In this document: one piece after another, positions 38,379 to 49,951 of the stretch | Layout: each line of letters starts with the position of its first letter | Position numbering within the stretch: the stretch's first letter is position 1 | Assembly (NCBI GenBank): GCA_003116875.1 | Contig: BCKT01000010.1 | Span: 1,091,342-1,155,341, forward strand | Direction: 5' to 3' | Length of the DNA stretch: 64,000 bases | Source of the DNA: Takashimella koratensis | Taxonomy: Eukaryota; Basidiomycota; Tremellomycetes; Trichosporonales; Tetragoniomycetaceae | Made by a program: the position numbers and the translations under genes | The notes under the pieces: generated by a model | The model's database searches: none | The model's input: the letters and a program-made list of their open reading frames with translations, nothing else | What the model was told of the DNA's origin: nothing

Positions 38379-40146
38379 CTAGGCAAAGGACCTCCAGTCA
38401 TTCGCCTGTTCCCACGCGTACGCGACTCGGAAGAGTGTTGGTTCGGCAAAGTTTTTGCCAATAATCTGCATGCCCACCGGAAGGATCGCTCCGTCCGACT
38501 CGAGAGAGGGCAGACGACCAACGGGGAGCGTCAATGCTGGCAAACCAGTCTACATTGTCAGAGACGATTCCAATGCAGCACTGACCAAGTTGAACGCCGA
38601 AGAGTTGAGTGACAAACCGAGATTCCTGGTCATGTTCTCTTGCACGCTGGCGTCTGCCGGGGGCAGCTTCGGGGGAAGAAACGCCAACGTCGGAGTAATC
38701 AACACGTCGAATGTCGACAGAGCACGCAAGTACGAGTCCCGGAGCTTGCGCGTCAAGTTGGTAACTCTGCCCTGGAGCTGAAGAAGTTAGTTATGCATCG
38801 TGATGGAGACTCACCGATGGGGACAGATTCTCATGAGCCCAGAGACCATTGACGATCATGTTGATACCAGAAGGGTACATTTTGTCAACCTTATCCTGAG
38901 TTAGAGGAAGCATCATATCGGTAAGGTCGTTCAGAGCATGACCCCGTCGTCCCGAGTTTCTTGCGAGCAGACTCGTTGTTCCACTCATTCTCCCCGGCAC
39001 AGCCCATAGCTCGGGCGCCAGTTTGTGCATAGGGATGGAGACCGTCTCAACCTCCGCCCCAAGCAGTTTGAGAGCTTCAGCGGCTTTGACCACCAAGTCT
39101 GATACCCTAGGGTCGTACATCGGCTGGTCGAGAGACTCGGTGAGGATCCCGACTTTCAAGCCTTGAACTCCGAGCTGGGCGAGCGCGGGGTAATCCGGAA
39201 CCTCTCCAGGAAAAGGAGTGCCAGCGGCTTGCCGATCGTCGATGTCGTCCACTCCAGCAATGACATGCAGCAGCAGTGCGTTGTCAAGCACGGTCTGGAA
39301 AATCAGCGACGTCTCCTGAAGCCCTCACCTTTGTCATCGGTCCCGCGTAATCAAGCATCGGCTCCATGCTAGCAATGCCAGTGTATGGTACGAGCCCAAA
39401 CGTCGGCTTCAACCCGACCAGGCCGTTCACACAGCAAGGCAGTCGAATAGAGCCTCCTTGGTCGCCTCCCACACCCAGATCCGCGAGGTCCAAGCCAACG
39501 CAAACAGCAGTGCCCGAGGAGGACCCACCAGCGGAGTACCCAGGAGCGCAGACGTTATCCATTGGGCCTGTGATCAGCAAGAATCCTATTACTGAGCTTA
39601 CCTGTTGCAGCCGAGTTGGACAAACCCCACAGACAGAGATTCTCGCAGACACCCTTGCCGGTAACAGTGCCTCCGGCCTCGAGAATCCTGGTGACGATCG
39701 TCGCATCGGTGTTTGGTACCCAGTCTGAGATCATGTCCGTCCCCAGGAGGCACGGAATTCCCTTGACGGCGATGGTATCCTACACTCAGCTGGGATCTCA
39801 ACTGACCTCGTACCTTCAAGCAAATCGTCTTGCCCGCGAGAAGCCCGTTGTTGGGCTTAGTGTCCTTGATCACGCACCTCCAGGCCCAAGCGTTGGCCGC
39901 GTTCTCTTCAGCAGTCGCTCGATGTACGTCTGTACGGGGAAACCTCTCCTCGTCAACCTCAGGCACGTAGTCCCCCATTTGGTCAACCGTGTTCCATATC
40001 TCCCAGATTCCGGTAAGCAGCCCGGTGTAGACTGGTAGGTCTTCCTCTGGCACAGTGACGCCTAGAGTCTTTAATATGTCAGTCACCGTGTGTTGACGGA
40101 TGGGGTTGTTCGGCGAGAGAACTGGCGGGGGGAGAGTCGACGACAT
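38379..40146 (-). CDS. amidase-signature hydrolase 1 (enantioselective amidase type)
   Basis: ATG 40146 ([18 protein letters not shown]), stop TAG 38379-38381, about five introns. The catalytic triad of the amidase-signature family can be read. The Lys sits in ICLKDTIAVKG; the cis-Ser in [12 protein letters not shown]; the nucleophile Ser in [12 protein letters not shown]. The GGDQGGS form, rather than the common GSDTGGS, with [13 protein letters not shown] after it, is the pattern of bacterial enantioselective amidases linked to nitrile hydratase. The C-terminus [16 protein letters not shown] segment is also conserved. The reaction is hydrolysis of an amide to acid and ammonia, probably cytosolic. 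It shares 304 bp of upstream DNA with the divergent dioxygenase gene. A second amidase of the same subtype lies 5 kb away. Confidence 0.88.
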
Positions 40147-40450
40147 GGTGCTCCAGGCTAGGTTTGGTCACTCGCAACTAAGGTACTGTGTTTATTGTGT
40201 TTTGAAGCTGGTTGCATGTACCTGCACAGCGAGTTGTCAGCCGATAAGAACGGTGTGCATGAGCCGGATGATTTGTGGGCTAAATCAGGACGGGTCAGCT
40301 CTGCCGAAACTCTTCCGCCCGGGATTTTCTTGGGCGTGATAGTCACCCGAGGTCGCACAGTGCGTAGACGTAGATAAGGTCGCATAGAACCGAGAGAACC
40401 GAGATGCGACGCACTCCTAGCTATCAGCTACTACATTCTTACCAAAAGAA
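40147..40450. promoter_or_regulatory. bidirectional upstream region of amidase 1 and dioxygenase
   Basis: 304 bp between divergent start codons. An out-of-frame ATG at 40404 precedes and overlaps the dioxygenase start at 40451; it may act as an upstream ORF if the transcript includes it. Confidence 0.45.
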
Positions 40451-41568
40451 ATGCCAATCGCAATCACCCAGGAGCCTTCGGCCAAACACGACTGGCTGGA
40501 AACCTTGCACCGCGAAGGTCAGTCCAACCACTGGAAGTTGTGCTAATCGCACAGGTTACGTTGTGGTTCCCGGCGTCCTTCACGTTGAGAAAGCGCAGCA
40601 GTACGCAGATGGGGCGTACGCATGGGTAGAAGGCTTTGGCCTGGGATACAAACGCGACGACCCGAGCACGCGTACTTTGGACAGACTGCACTTTTTTTCG
40701 AAAGGCGGGCTCACGAACCGCTATGGCGTGGCGCACGAGCAATTCATATGGGACTTGAAGCAGGAACCAGCGATCATTGAGAAGTTTGAGCAAATCTGGG
40801 GCACTAAAGAGCTTCTTGTCTCCTTTGGTGAGTCTCTCCGGCTAACCTGTGCTGATGGAAGACGGGATGAACGTCAGCATCCCCGTCATCGGTCGATCGG
40901 AGGCCGACGATGTCTTCAAACCATGGGCTCACGTCGACCAATCTCCTCTCATTCCCGACCTCTACTGTGTGCAGGGGATTATGAACCTGATCCCCAATGG
41001 TCCTAACGATGGGGGTCTGATGGTGCTCAAGGGCTTGGCTGCTTTGTACTTGGAGATGTTTGAGGCGTTCGACGATGTCAAGCCTGAGCGAGGCTGGAAC
41101 ACAAAGGACAGGCACGATCACTCACCTGAGCAGCTCCAGTGGCTCTATGAACATGGCTGTGAATGGCACAAGGTCTGCGCTCAGCCCGGGGACCTCTTGC
41201 TGTGGGACAGCGTAAGTGACTTCTTCTGGTACAGCTAACATGAAGCGTAGGGTCGGTCCATTACGGAGCGACTCCGTCTGCTCAGAGTGACCGAGTTGCA
41301 GTTTGTGAGCGATCAAGGCTGCGAAAGGGCTAACCATGTAGACTGCTGTTACAAGCCTGCGAAGTACGCCGACGAGGCTGCCAAGGCCAGAAGGAAGGAT
41401 GCTTGGGAAAAGAAGCTCAACTCCTCTCACGATCCTGTCTCGTTTTGGATCGTGAATCGGGAGGTACCAGAAAGCCACCCCACCTCTGCGATTTACAAGG
41501 CACGACCCTTGCAGGAGCCGCAGTTGACGGCGCGAGGAAGGCAGCTCATTGGACTGGACCCATACTAG
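40451..41568 (+). CDS. phytanoyl-CoA dioxygenase (PhyH)-like Fe(II)/2-oxoglutarate oxygenase
   Basis: ATG 40451 (MPIAITQEPSAKHDWLE); a first intron at 40518 restores GYVVVPGVLHVEKAQQY, the usual PhyH opening. The iron site is visible: HVDQS (His and Asp) and a distal His in SVHYGATP. YCVQGIMNLIPNGPNDGG in between is typical. The third intron is awkward: the frame needed for SVHYGATP is obtained if the donor is the GTGACT four bases beyond the more canonical GTAAGT at about 41213. The next intron (near 41299-41341) joins DRVAVY to CCYKPAKYADEA. Stop is TAG at 41566-41568. The family hydroxylates diverse small molecules; the substrate here is unknown. Its divergent pairing with amidase 1 suggests a shared pathway. 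Confidence 0.85.
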
Positions 41569-41648
41569 GTACCATGCACTGTTGTATAGCGGAACGTATC
41601 GTTCAGTGGCTACCTCATTGAATCTAACAAACACTCATAGCGATGTTT

Positions 41649-42811
41649 CTACAAAACTTTAATGTCTACAACCTTTGGAAGGTTCACTGGAGTATCGAAC
41701 AACTTCTCCTCCCAAGCATCGGTCGTTTTGTCCCACTGGAAGCAAGACATCCATCCGTCTTCCTGCCCTGCAACGAGCAGGCAGTCTCCAACAAAGCCCA
41801 CACCACGATACTCGCGCCCACGGGATGGTCGTAGAAACGTCGGCTTCCCAAGAGACGCATCCGGATTGACTTTGAAGCAGGCAATTGAATCCACCTTTTC
41901 GCCCTTGATAAGACGCGATGAAGCGGTAAGAGTCGATGAGGGAGCGTGGAGCGTCAGGGCTGCCCCACTGGTGAACGGGGGCTGACGAGTTGCCATGTTG
42001 ACGGAGTGAGGCGGAGGAAGCATGTTCTGCATCGAGACGAGTCGCTTGTCTGCTGGAGCTGCGAGATCATGATGACTAACCAAACAAGACCCAGCGTGGA
42101 GAGAGTAGAGGTGACGAGCTAAAAATGAGCACAACAGCAACAGCGCACTCACCATCGGGACTCACAACAATCTGTCGGGCGGCGTATCCCGCTGAGACAT
42201 CCTCTTTCCCGACAATCTCCCACGCTAGGTCACTGCCGCTACCCTTGAGCGCCATCCGCCAGACACACCAGTTCCCGCAGTCGACCACCCAGCATTCTCC
42301 GGTAGCTGGGACGTCGACGCATTGGTGACAACGAGGCGGATTCTTGCCAAGCTGTTCGTATTTGAGAAACGTCTTCTCTTTCGGCTCCACAAATAGTCCA
42401 TCGGCATCGATAGGGATCAACATGGCTGTGCCCATGGAATACTATAGTCAGCCCTGTCCTGTGCAGATCACTCACGTTGGCAACGGCAACGCCGCGGCAA
42501 TCTCCGACAACCTCTACGTGACAGGGGTTGTGAACCACGGACACCTTACACAGCTCTTCGCAGGTGTCCTCGGTGATTCGGTAGGCGGCAACATGTCCCT
42601 CCACATTAAGTTTCACTCCGCCGTCGTCATCGGCCTCGAGAGCGACATACCAGATGTCCTTGTGTTTGGGGTGCCGCGTCAACCAAGAAGCACCCCAGCC
42701 AATCGGGAGATCACGGATCTTCTCAATCTTGGGAGGAGACGACTCGGTAGGCGGAGTGAATTCAACGTCGTAGACAAAGTCCGTGTAAGTACCCAGCAAG
42801 ACACGAGTCAT
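41649..42811 (-). CDS. seven-bladed beta-propeller lactonase-like protein (6-phosphogluconolactonase/cycloisomerase-2 type)
   Basis: ATG 42811 gives MTRVLLGTYTDFVYDVEF, the usual first blade of the lactonase family. Two introns follow: one after GVAVAN and one after IVVSPD. Motifs typical of the fold are HPKHKDIWYVALE, VVHNPCHVEVV, ARQIVVSPD and GVGFVGDCLLVAGQEDGW. Stop is at 41649-41651. Family members open lactone rings or act as carboxymuconate cycloisomerases. The predicted length of about 345 residues fits. It sits tail to tail with the PhyH-like gene and downstream of the Zn2Cys6 regulator on the same strand, so it could handle a lactone made in the same pathway. An upstream in-frame ATG at 42871 would add 20 residues. 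Confidence 0.75.
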
Positions 42812-42905
42812 GTTGATAGCGTGATGGGATGCATCGCTCAAATTACAATCGGGATACTTAAACAGGTCCACCTTCGGGTGAGGTTCGGATGAGATTGACT
42901 ACAAA

Positions 42906-45208
42906 TTACATATCAGGGAAGTCAAATGTGCCGTCGAATAAGAACGAGCTATTAGCTAGCGGGTCCGCCGTCGCGTCTGGATCGGCAGCATTCACATCCA
43001 GATTGAGCCACGCCATGATATCGGGGTCGCTCACGACGCGATCTGCCCAGTTTGAACTGATGCCAATGTCCTCCTCGTTAACGCTTTGTGATGGCAGACT
43101 GTTGTTCGGGGACTTGCAGTTGGTAGCTCCTTGACGGGGAGATAACCCATCCGATGGAGTTTGCCTCTGGGCTAGATGCTGTTGAGCCTGCTCTGCAAAT
43201 GATGCCCTGAATTTGTCCTCCTCTGCGAGCAGAGACAGCAACAGACTCGAGGCCCTCTGTACGTAGACGTTTTGTTGCAAGCCTCGTGTAAGAGCCCCAA
43301 GTAACTCGTAGATCTCAGATCGTCTCGTATCGATACCGGAGGGCGAAGAATGGAAAAAATCGATCGCGAGGACAACGGCGGCGGCGAGAGTATCGAACAG
43401 CACGACCCACGGCTTTTCGTACGATGGGGGGAGAATGTTTCGTCGTTCCACGAGGATAGCGTGCGCCGCTTCAACACATACACGTCGAGCACTTCCATGC
43501 TTGGCTTCGCGGAAGCTGCGAGCAAAGTATGGTCGATGAATTACCAAGCGTTTGTGTTGGACGCAGAGGATCCAAATGTGCCGGCTCCACGGGATATGTT
43601 CATACTTGTCGCTCTTAAAGGATGGCAGGTCGATGAGCTCCTTAAGACGCGCGTCGACCTTGGCGAGTGCGGTAGATGGAGAACATCTACTGATGAGATA
43701 GTCATGAACCGCTGCCGCGCACTGGCCCATTGCTTGATTTGATCAGCTATGATAGGGCAGTTGACTCACCAAGCACGTGTGAGATCATGGTCGGCTCGTC
43801 AGTTGGTCGAACAATGGCAACTTCTCCCACCGGTACATCGTCTATGTTGAGAGGTACAGAGTCGCCAACGAGTGATGTTCCACGAGTTTCTCTTGCTTGC
43901 CAAGAGAGGCGGTCGTGAATTTGTAACATTGTCCAGACTCGTCGACCAGACTCGCGCAGTGCGAGATCAAAGTCCGACAAGACATGGGGCTCTGATGTAC
44001 CATGTGCGACGCATAGAGTGCCAGGCACAGCCATTTGGCAGATGGGCTCGACACCAAGTCGGTGAAGCTTCAAGCTACGAGCGATGGCAAGGCCGAGAGG
44101 GAGAAGCGTGGTGTGCAAGGTGGAGTGTCTAGCGTCAGTTGAAGTTTGTTCAGAGCGACCTACCCTAGAGCATTGGTGATTCCACAGATGATGAGGATCG
44201 TTTGGATGGAGCTCATGGTGTGTTTGACCAGCATGTCTGCCTGCCACATACAGTGTAGTGAAGCACGACACCAGAGGTCGGGAAATGTCTGGATTTGGTC
44301 TTCCCGTTTAGCTTGCTCTGCACGTTTCCCGTACCTGTAGAGAATCCAATCGCCTTGGCCGCTCGGTCGTCCATGTAGAACAGTGACTCCTGCATCCGTT
44401 AGCGACGTCGTGTCATTGCACTTACAGCAAGAATGGCCATCAGCATGGCCGTCCATGACCAGCTGACCTCCCCTCCGCCGGACGCCCACATTCGATCGAC
44501 TTGGGTCTTGAAGATGGGTACGTGATACGATCCATGATGCCACCAAGTCCATTTGTATGCGTACTCGAGCAAGGCATCTGTGAGTGGTCGTGCGGGAACA
44601 AGGGAGCGGATCACTTCTCGAGGGGTGTATGATGGTTGATTTGGCAAGTCGAGGTTGGCCAGTGGGGGAATTTTAGGAATGGTTGGCGTTGCGCTGAGAC
44701 CCATGGACATCAAGTCGAACCCTTGAATGAGGGTATCCAAACTATCTGTTGGGTTAATGCCGACCGCTCATAGAAACCTACTGGGCTCTTCTGAAGTATC
44801 CTCTTCTTTCACTTCTTCCGTCTTGACTGCCCCCTCTAGTTCTGCAATGCGGGTTTTGAGACGAATAATCTCCAATTGCAGATCATCGAGATCTGGAGAC
44901 CGCGGGGTTATCGTACTACGATTTAGTCAGCAGCGATCGGCAAGCAAAACTCACTTCATAACCCGTCCCTTGACAGAGACTGTCTCACGCTGACAGAGTG
45001 CCCCTTGACCTCGTCCCAGGCAGCCAGTGCAAGGTATTGTCTAACAATCAGCCAAAGCCCCTGGATTTACCAACCTTGCTGCATCGTACTTTGCGTTTTG
45101 TGCAGGCTGCGCAGCTGTGCGAGTGTGTTAGCGTATACTAAGAGTGCGCTTTATTGCTCCATACCTTTGGGGCGCTCGCTGTGTGCTGCGAATCGCGGAA
45201 CCCGACAT
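42906..45208 (-). CDS. Zn2Cys6 fungal transcription factor 1
   Basis: ATG 45208 starts MSGSAIRSTQRAPQ. After a first intron the zinc cluster begins: CAACTKRKVRCSK. A second intron (donor GTTGGT) joins TIPCTGCLGRGQGALCQRE. This gives C-x2-C-x6-C-x5-C-x2-C-x8-C, a normal binuclear cluster with the basic TKRK patch. A short coiled-coil-like segment follows (LQLEIIRLKTRIAELEGA-like pattern near 44840-44890). A fungal-specific factor domain comes next, with ALLEYAYKWTWWHHGSYHVP and VFEIARSLKLHRLGVE-type regions. The C-terminus is acidic and hydrophobic (IMAWLNLDVNAADPDA), suited to activation. Stop TAA 42906-42908. Lying between the lactonase, dioxygenase and two amidases, it is a good candidate local regulator. 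Confidence 0.87.
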
Positions 45209-45427
45209 TTCGGTGAGTGAGCAACGACAAGGTACGATAGCTGGCCTTGTCCCGACCTTATCGACCTCGCACCAGCAGAGGATATACCGGCAGCCAATGG
45301 CTGCTTCCCTTGCGTTCTGTTTTGTTCCATGAATGTCCCTTGCATACAAATAAATGCTAATCCTGGTGACACAATTCTAATCCTCGTTCTAATGAACCGG
45401 GGCTGGCCGAACTAATCAAAGTCGAGA

Positions 45428-47353
45428 TTACACTACATGCCTCGTCTTCCAGTCCACCGCCCTCTCCCATGCATCCCCGACTCGCATGACCATCGCATCA
45501 TCAAAACGACGACCAACGATCTGCATGCCCACAGGTAGCCTCAACTCTCTGTCACTGTCCTCATGTATGTCTTCCGGTACCGGGCATGTGCTCCCAACCG
45601 GAATGCTGAGCGCCGGGTGGCGAGTGGCGTTGAACGTCGACGTGTTGGAGGTGATGCCAGCTGTCTCGTTAGCTACGCACCTTATCTAATACTTACGTGA
45701 CCACCCTTGCCAGGCCACGGGGCCACCTTCCATAGGCGCATGCCTGCGAGCAGGCAAGAGCACTGTGGGCATGACCAAGATATCCACCTCCTCCAGGACA
45801 CGATCGATTTGATCGCGTAAAGCTCTAGATTGGTTGATCGCTCGAGGGTATGCGAGAGGATGAGCTGTCCAACCGTATTCCGCTTCGATGCAGGTGTTGA
45901 TGACATACTGACCGGCGAGGTCATATCGGGTCTGGTTCCACGGAAGAAGCTTTTCGTACATTTCAGTCACTGCCAGGCCACGAGAGCCTGCTTGCCGGCC
46001 GACACGGGTCAGACCTCCGCCTAGCTTGCTGAGAACGAAGTTGACAGGTCCAGAGAGGCTGTGGAGAGGAGCGCTGACGTCGACTACCGTCGCGCCCATC
46101 GACTCCAAGTCTTTAATCGCTTGTCGGACCAGTATTTCAACTCGGGAATCGAGGTTGGAGTTGGAGAACCCCTCTTTGAGAACACCGACGCGAAGTCCCT
46201 TGAGTCCCATGGATCGAGCTTGTAACAGATCCGCGTGATATGTTGGGGGCTCTACAGGGGCACCCAACATCCTGTCGTCAATTCCATCGTAACCGGCAAT
46301 CGCTTCTAGCAATAACGCGCAGTCTTCGACAGTACGAGTCATAGGTCCCACACTGTCGACTCCCCATTCGGAAGAGAGTACACCGGTATAGGAAACTAGT
46401 CCAAAGGTCGGCTTCAGTCCCACAATACCGCAGAGGCTTGCAGGCTGGGATGTCAGCTCCAGTACTGTGGATAAACTCACGATTCGGACACTACCTCCCT
46501 GATCTCCACCCAGTCCCATATCTACAAGACCACCGCCCACAAGCGCTCCACAGCCCGAGCTTGACCCACCGGCGCTGAAACCATGCGCGCACGGGTTCTC
46601 GACCGGGCCGTAGTAAGAGGTGATTGATCCTGGGCCGTGGGAGAAAGCCTAGCACGTCAGAGGAGAGCTTGTGACTCCACCCACCTCGCAAGTGGCCTTG
46701 CCCACGATGGTTGCCCCTTGATCAAGTGAACGCTTGACAATCTCAGCGTCAATGGTTGCTGTGTATTAGCACGGACCACGGATTCAACCCTTACGTGTGT
46801 AGTCCTCGAGAGCTTTGGTGCCAAACGTTAGAGGTACGCCAGCCAAGCAAATGTTGTCTTTCAAACACAACGTCTTGCCGAAGAGCAGACCCTTTTTCGC
46901 TCCTTGCACCGTAGCCTTCCATGCCCAACCAGAATACTCGTTGTCGTCTGCTTCAAGCCACTGCAAGTCCTCTCGCGGGTACTTCTCTACGTAGTTTTCG
47001 GGGTAGTAATCTCAAGAGTCAGCCTGACTTTGGGTGAGCAACTCACCTGGGGCGTCCAGGACCAACTCGCACATACGGTCCATACCGCGGAGCATGTCCA
47101 AGTATTCTGCCCGCTTGTCATTTGGCACCGAAACCCCTACTTTCGCTGCAGCTTTCGCCAGCTGGATGTCGTTCGCTACCATGGTCTTGGGGTCAATGGG
47201 TCCTGTGCTCGATTCCAGATCCCTCTGGCTGGTTTTGATATCACGCTTATCGGGAACCCGGCCGCTGCTTGGCTGTGGCGGCTCAAACAATTCGTCGGGT
47301 GAGAAACGGATGAATTTGATCGGCCCGAGGGCTCGACCGAGCCAAAATGGCAT
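45428..47353 (-). CDS. amidase-signature hydrolase 2 (enantioselective amidase type)
   Basis: ATG 47353 (MPFWLGRALGPIKFIRF) is the first ATG; an in-frame GTG further upstream is not used as a start. Stop TAA 45428-45430. Several short introns are inferred. The catalytic Lys is in TLCLKDNICLAG, the cis-Ser in [10 protein letters not shown], and the nucleophile in [29 protein letters not shown] and the C-terminal LPVGMQIVGRRFDD follow the bacterial enantioselective amidases found beside nitrile hydratase. Amidase 1 shares this subtype but differs over most positions, so the two are old paralogues or separate acquisitions. The expected reaction is amide to carboxylate plus ammonia. The start is only 78 bp from the divergent MFS exporter gene. 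Confidence 0.88.
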
Positions 47354-47431
47354 GTGACCAATTCGGACGAGACTGCTCAAGTGGAGGGCGTCCGACACGG
47401 CCGGGCCTTGGAAAGTTGGAGAATATGATGC
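47354..47431. promoter_or_regulatory. very short bidirectional promoter, amidase 2 / DHA2 exporter
   Basis: Only 78 bp separate the divergent start codons (111 bp if the exporter begins at its second ATG, 47465). The 5' ends must be almost abutting or overlapping, so control is probably shared. Confidence 0.5.
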
Positions 47432-49747
47432 ATGCGAGTTTCAGAGAGTCGCGACAACGCCAAAATGCCGGGACCCCAGCAATTGAACTCGGGCAAGGTC
47501 CTTCTCGACATGGTAGGCAGCAGCTCCACGCCTGGACGGCCTCCAAAACACGCCCAGAATGCGCTTCGACGGATGGCGACACACGAAACTGGCGAAGGCG
47601 TGGATATAGAACAAGATGGGCCAGGTCAAGGGCAATTTATGGTTTACGACGAGGATGAGCTTGAGTGCTATCACGAAAGCCATGTTATCGAGACGGGAAG
47701 AGCCGTGAGCGATGTTGACCGGGTGCTGGATGTAGAAAAGAAGGCAGGGGGAGATGCGGAAGCGATCCGAGAGGTAGTGCTTCAAGATCAGACCAACCTG
47801 CTGCCGACACGGCAGGTGCTCATGGTCTTCACTGGTCTCACCGCTGCATTGTTCTGCAGTTTGTTGGATCAAACAATGTGAGTTGAATTTAGTTCGTGGA
47901 CTGATGGTCTCAGCGTGACGACAGCGATTCCTACGCTAGGCAGAGTCTTCGGCCGCGCTGACATCTCGTCGTGGGTCGGCACGTCGTATCTTCTAACGTC
48001 AACGGTAAGCTCTGCCCAAAGTGTGATGGGTGCATGGCTTTCGAAGAAACGGTCTAATCCCCCATCTAGGTGATGCAACCGATATACGGGCGTTTAAGTG
48101 ACATTTTTGGTAGAAAGTTCGTTTTGCTAGGTGCCCTTGGCATCTTTCTCTTGGGGAGTCTCGCCTGCGCCCTTGCGCAAAGTATGCTGCAACTCATCAT
48201 CTTTCGCGCTATTCAAGGCCTTGGCGGTGGTGGGATCTTGACACTGTCTTTGATCATCAGTAGGTTTGACGCTTGGATTTCCGCTCAGTATAGTTTCCGA
48301 TGTGGTTAGTTTGAAGGACCGAGGACGCTACCAGGGCATCAATGGATGCATCGTTGCTCTTTCGACCAGCTTGGGTCCGGTCTTGGGTGGCATTTTCACT
48401 GAGAAGGTAGGTTGGACGGACGCGTACAACTAGACGCTGCTAAAGTGTTTGACTCAGGTCTCGTGGAGATGGTGCTTTTACATAAACCTTCCCCTAAGTA
48501 CGTGTCCTGATCTGCTTTGATCTGTCTGACAACGACCACAGCAAGCTGCTGCATAGTAGTTATCGTCTTCCTTCTTCCCCTCCGGCAAGTCGACGGTAGC
48601 ATCACCTCGAAATTGAAACAACTCGACTGGTACGGTAGTGGCCTTGCACTCTCTTGGGCGATCCTCATTCTGCTTCCACTCTCTTGGGGAGGATCACAAT
48701 GCGCATGGTCCTCGGCTGGAGTCCTTGCACCACTTGTCATCGGCATTTTCTTATTCGGACTTTGGATCTACGTCGAAGGTCGATTGGCTCCCATTCCACT
48801 GGTGCCTCTTTACTTGTTCAAGGATGCCAACGTCGCGGCGGCCATGGTTACTATGTGGCTGTCTGGGGCAGCCTTCTACGGGACTCTCTATTACCTTCCT
48901 ACTTTCTTCCAGGTGGTGCAGGGCACTTCGGCAATCCGCTCCGGAGTACTCATGCTTCCAATGGTCTTGGTACAAACCGTGTGTAGCTTTGCCTCTGGCA
49001 TGTTGGTCTCCAAGACGGGTGACTATTACTGGAACCTGGTCATCGGATACGGATGTTGGACGGTGGGACTGGGGCTGTTAAGTTCGGCAAACGAGAATTC
49101 CGACAACGCCAAGCTCATTGGATATCAGATTCTGATCGGTTTCGGAGCGGGACAAACATTTCAAACCAGTTTGATGGCAATCCAGGCAGCGGTCGCTCGG
49201 AAGGACATGGCGATCGCGACGGGAATGCGAAACTTCATGCGACAATTCGGTGGGATGGTCGCCCTCACGATATGTGTCGCCATTGTTGGCAACATCGTTC
49301 GAGGCAATCTCGGCACCATGCTGAACGAGGAATTGGTACAACGGATCCTCACCGACCCGACTTCAACGTCATCATTTGGCTTGACAGTTGAGCAGGAACA
49401 GGCGGTGATTCATGCATACGGTATGTTCCTTCCTGTCGTGTGGGCTCCGCTGACTTCTTCCAGCCCGTGCAATTGGTAAGTGCAGACGAAAATTTTGGCA
49501 ATTTGTTCTGATACTTGATACTAACAATTCAATAGCTGCATGTTTCTACTTCATGACTCCATGCGTCGGGTTGTCATTCTTCTTGACGGTCATCTTCACA
49601 AAGAAGATCCCGCTCGAACGTGCGGACGATGCGGAGAAAAAGGCAGAAGGAAAGGCGTGGGTAGAGAGCCGGAAAGCTGGCAAGAAGTTGGCTCATGGCG
49701 AAGGGAATGCAACGACTGGTGGAGAAGAAGCAGAACGGTCTGTCTAA
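47432..49747 (+). CDS. MFS transporter, DHA2 (14-TM) drug/H+ antiporter type
   Basis: ATG 47432, or 47465 (MPGPQQLNSG) in the same frame; stop TAA 49745-49747. A hydrophilic N-terminus of about 130 residues precedes TM1 (GLTAALFCSLLDQTM). Introns follow. TAIPTLGRVFGRADISSWV and SYLLTSTVMQPIYGRLSDIFGRK carry motif A; FRAIQGLGGGGIL is motif B, and GPVLGGIFTE motif C. The SWRWCFYINLP signature is typical of the 14-TM DHA2 group. WLSGAAFYGTLYYLPTFFQ and later helices complete the pore. It should export small organic molecules or weak acids across the plasma membrane by proton exchange. The position between amidase 2 and the carbamoylase suggests efflux of a toxic substrate or product, which is an inference. 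Confidence 0.88.
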
Positions 49748-49951
49748 TTGCATTTTAGACATTTGATGAGATATCCGATGTACATAGCTGTGGACGTGCG
49801 TGTTTGTATCTTGAACATGGATGAAAAGGATCCTCGGAGATTGCCGGCGAGCTAGTCTATCCAGACGATGACCCAAAGTGGTTAGTGGTGAATCGTGAGA
49901 TTCGAGATTGGACAATCGCTGTTCTTCGCGTTGTACTTTGCACAACAGAAG

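Noticed and set aside
42344..42892. Plus-strand frame of 182 codons
   Set aside because: Antisense to the lactonase-like gene, whose start motif and introns are clear on the minus strand.
47354..47398. Extension of amidase 2
   Set aside because: It begins at GTG; the first real ATG is at 47353.
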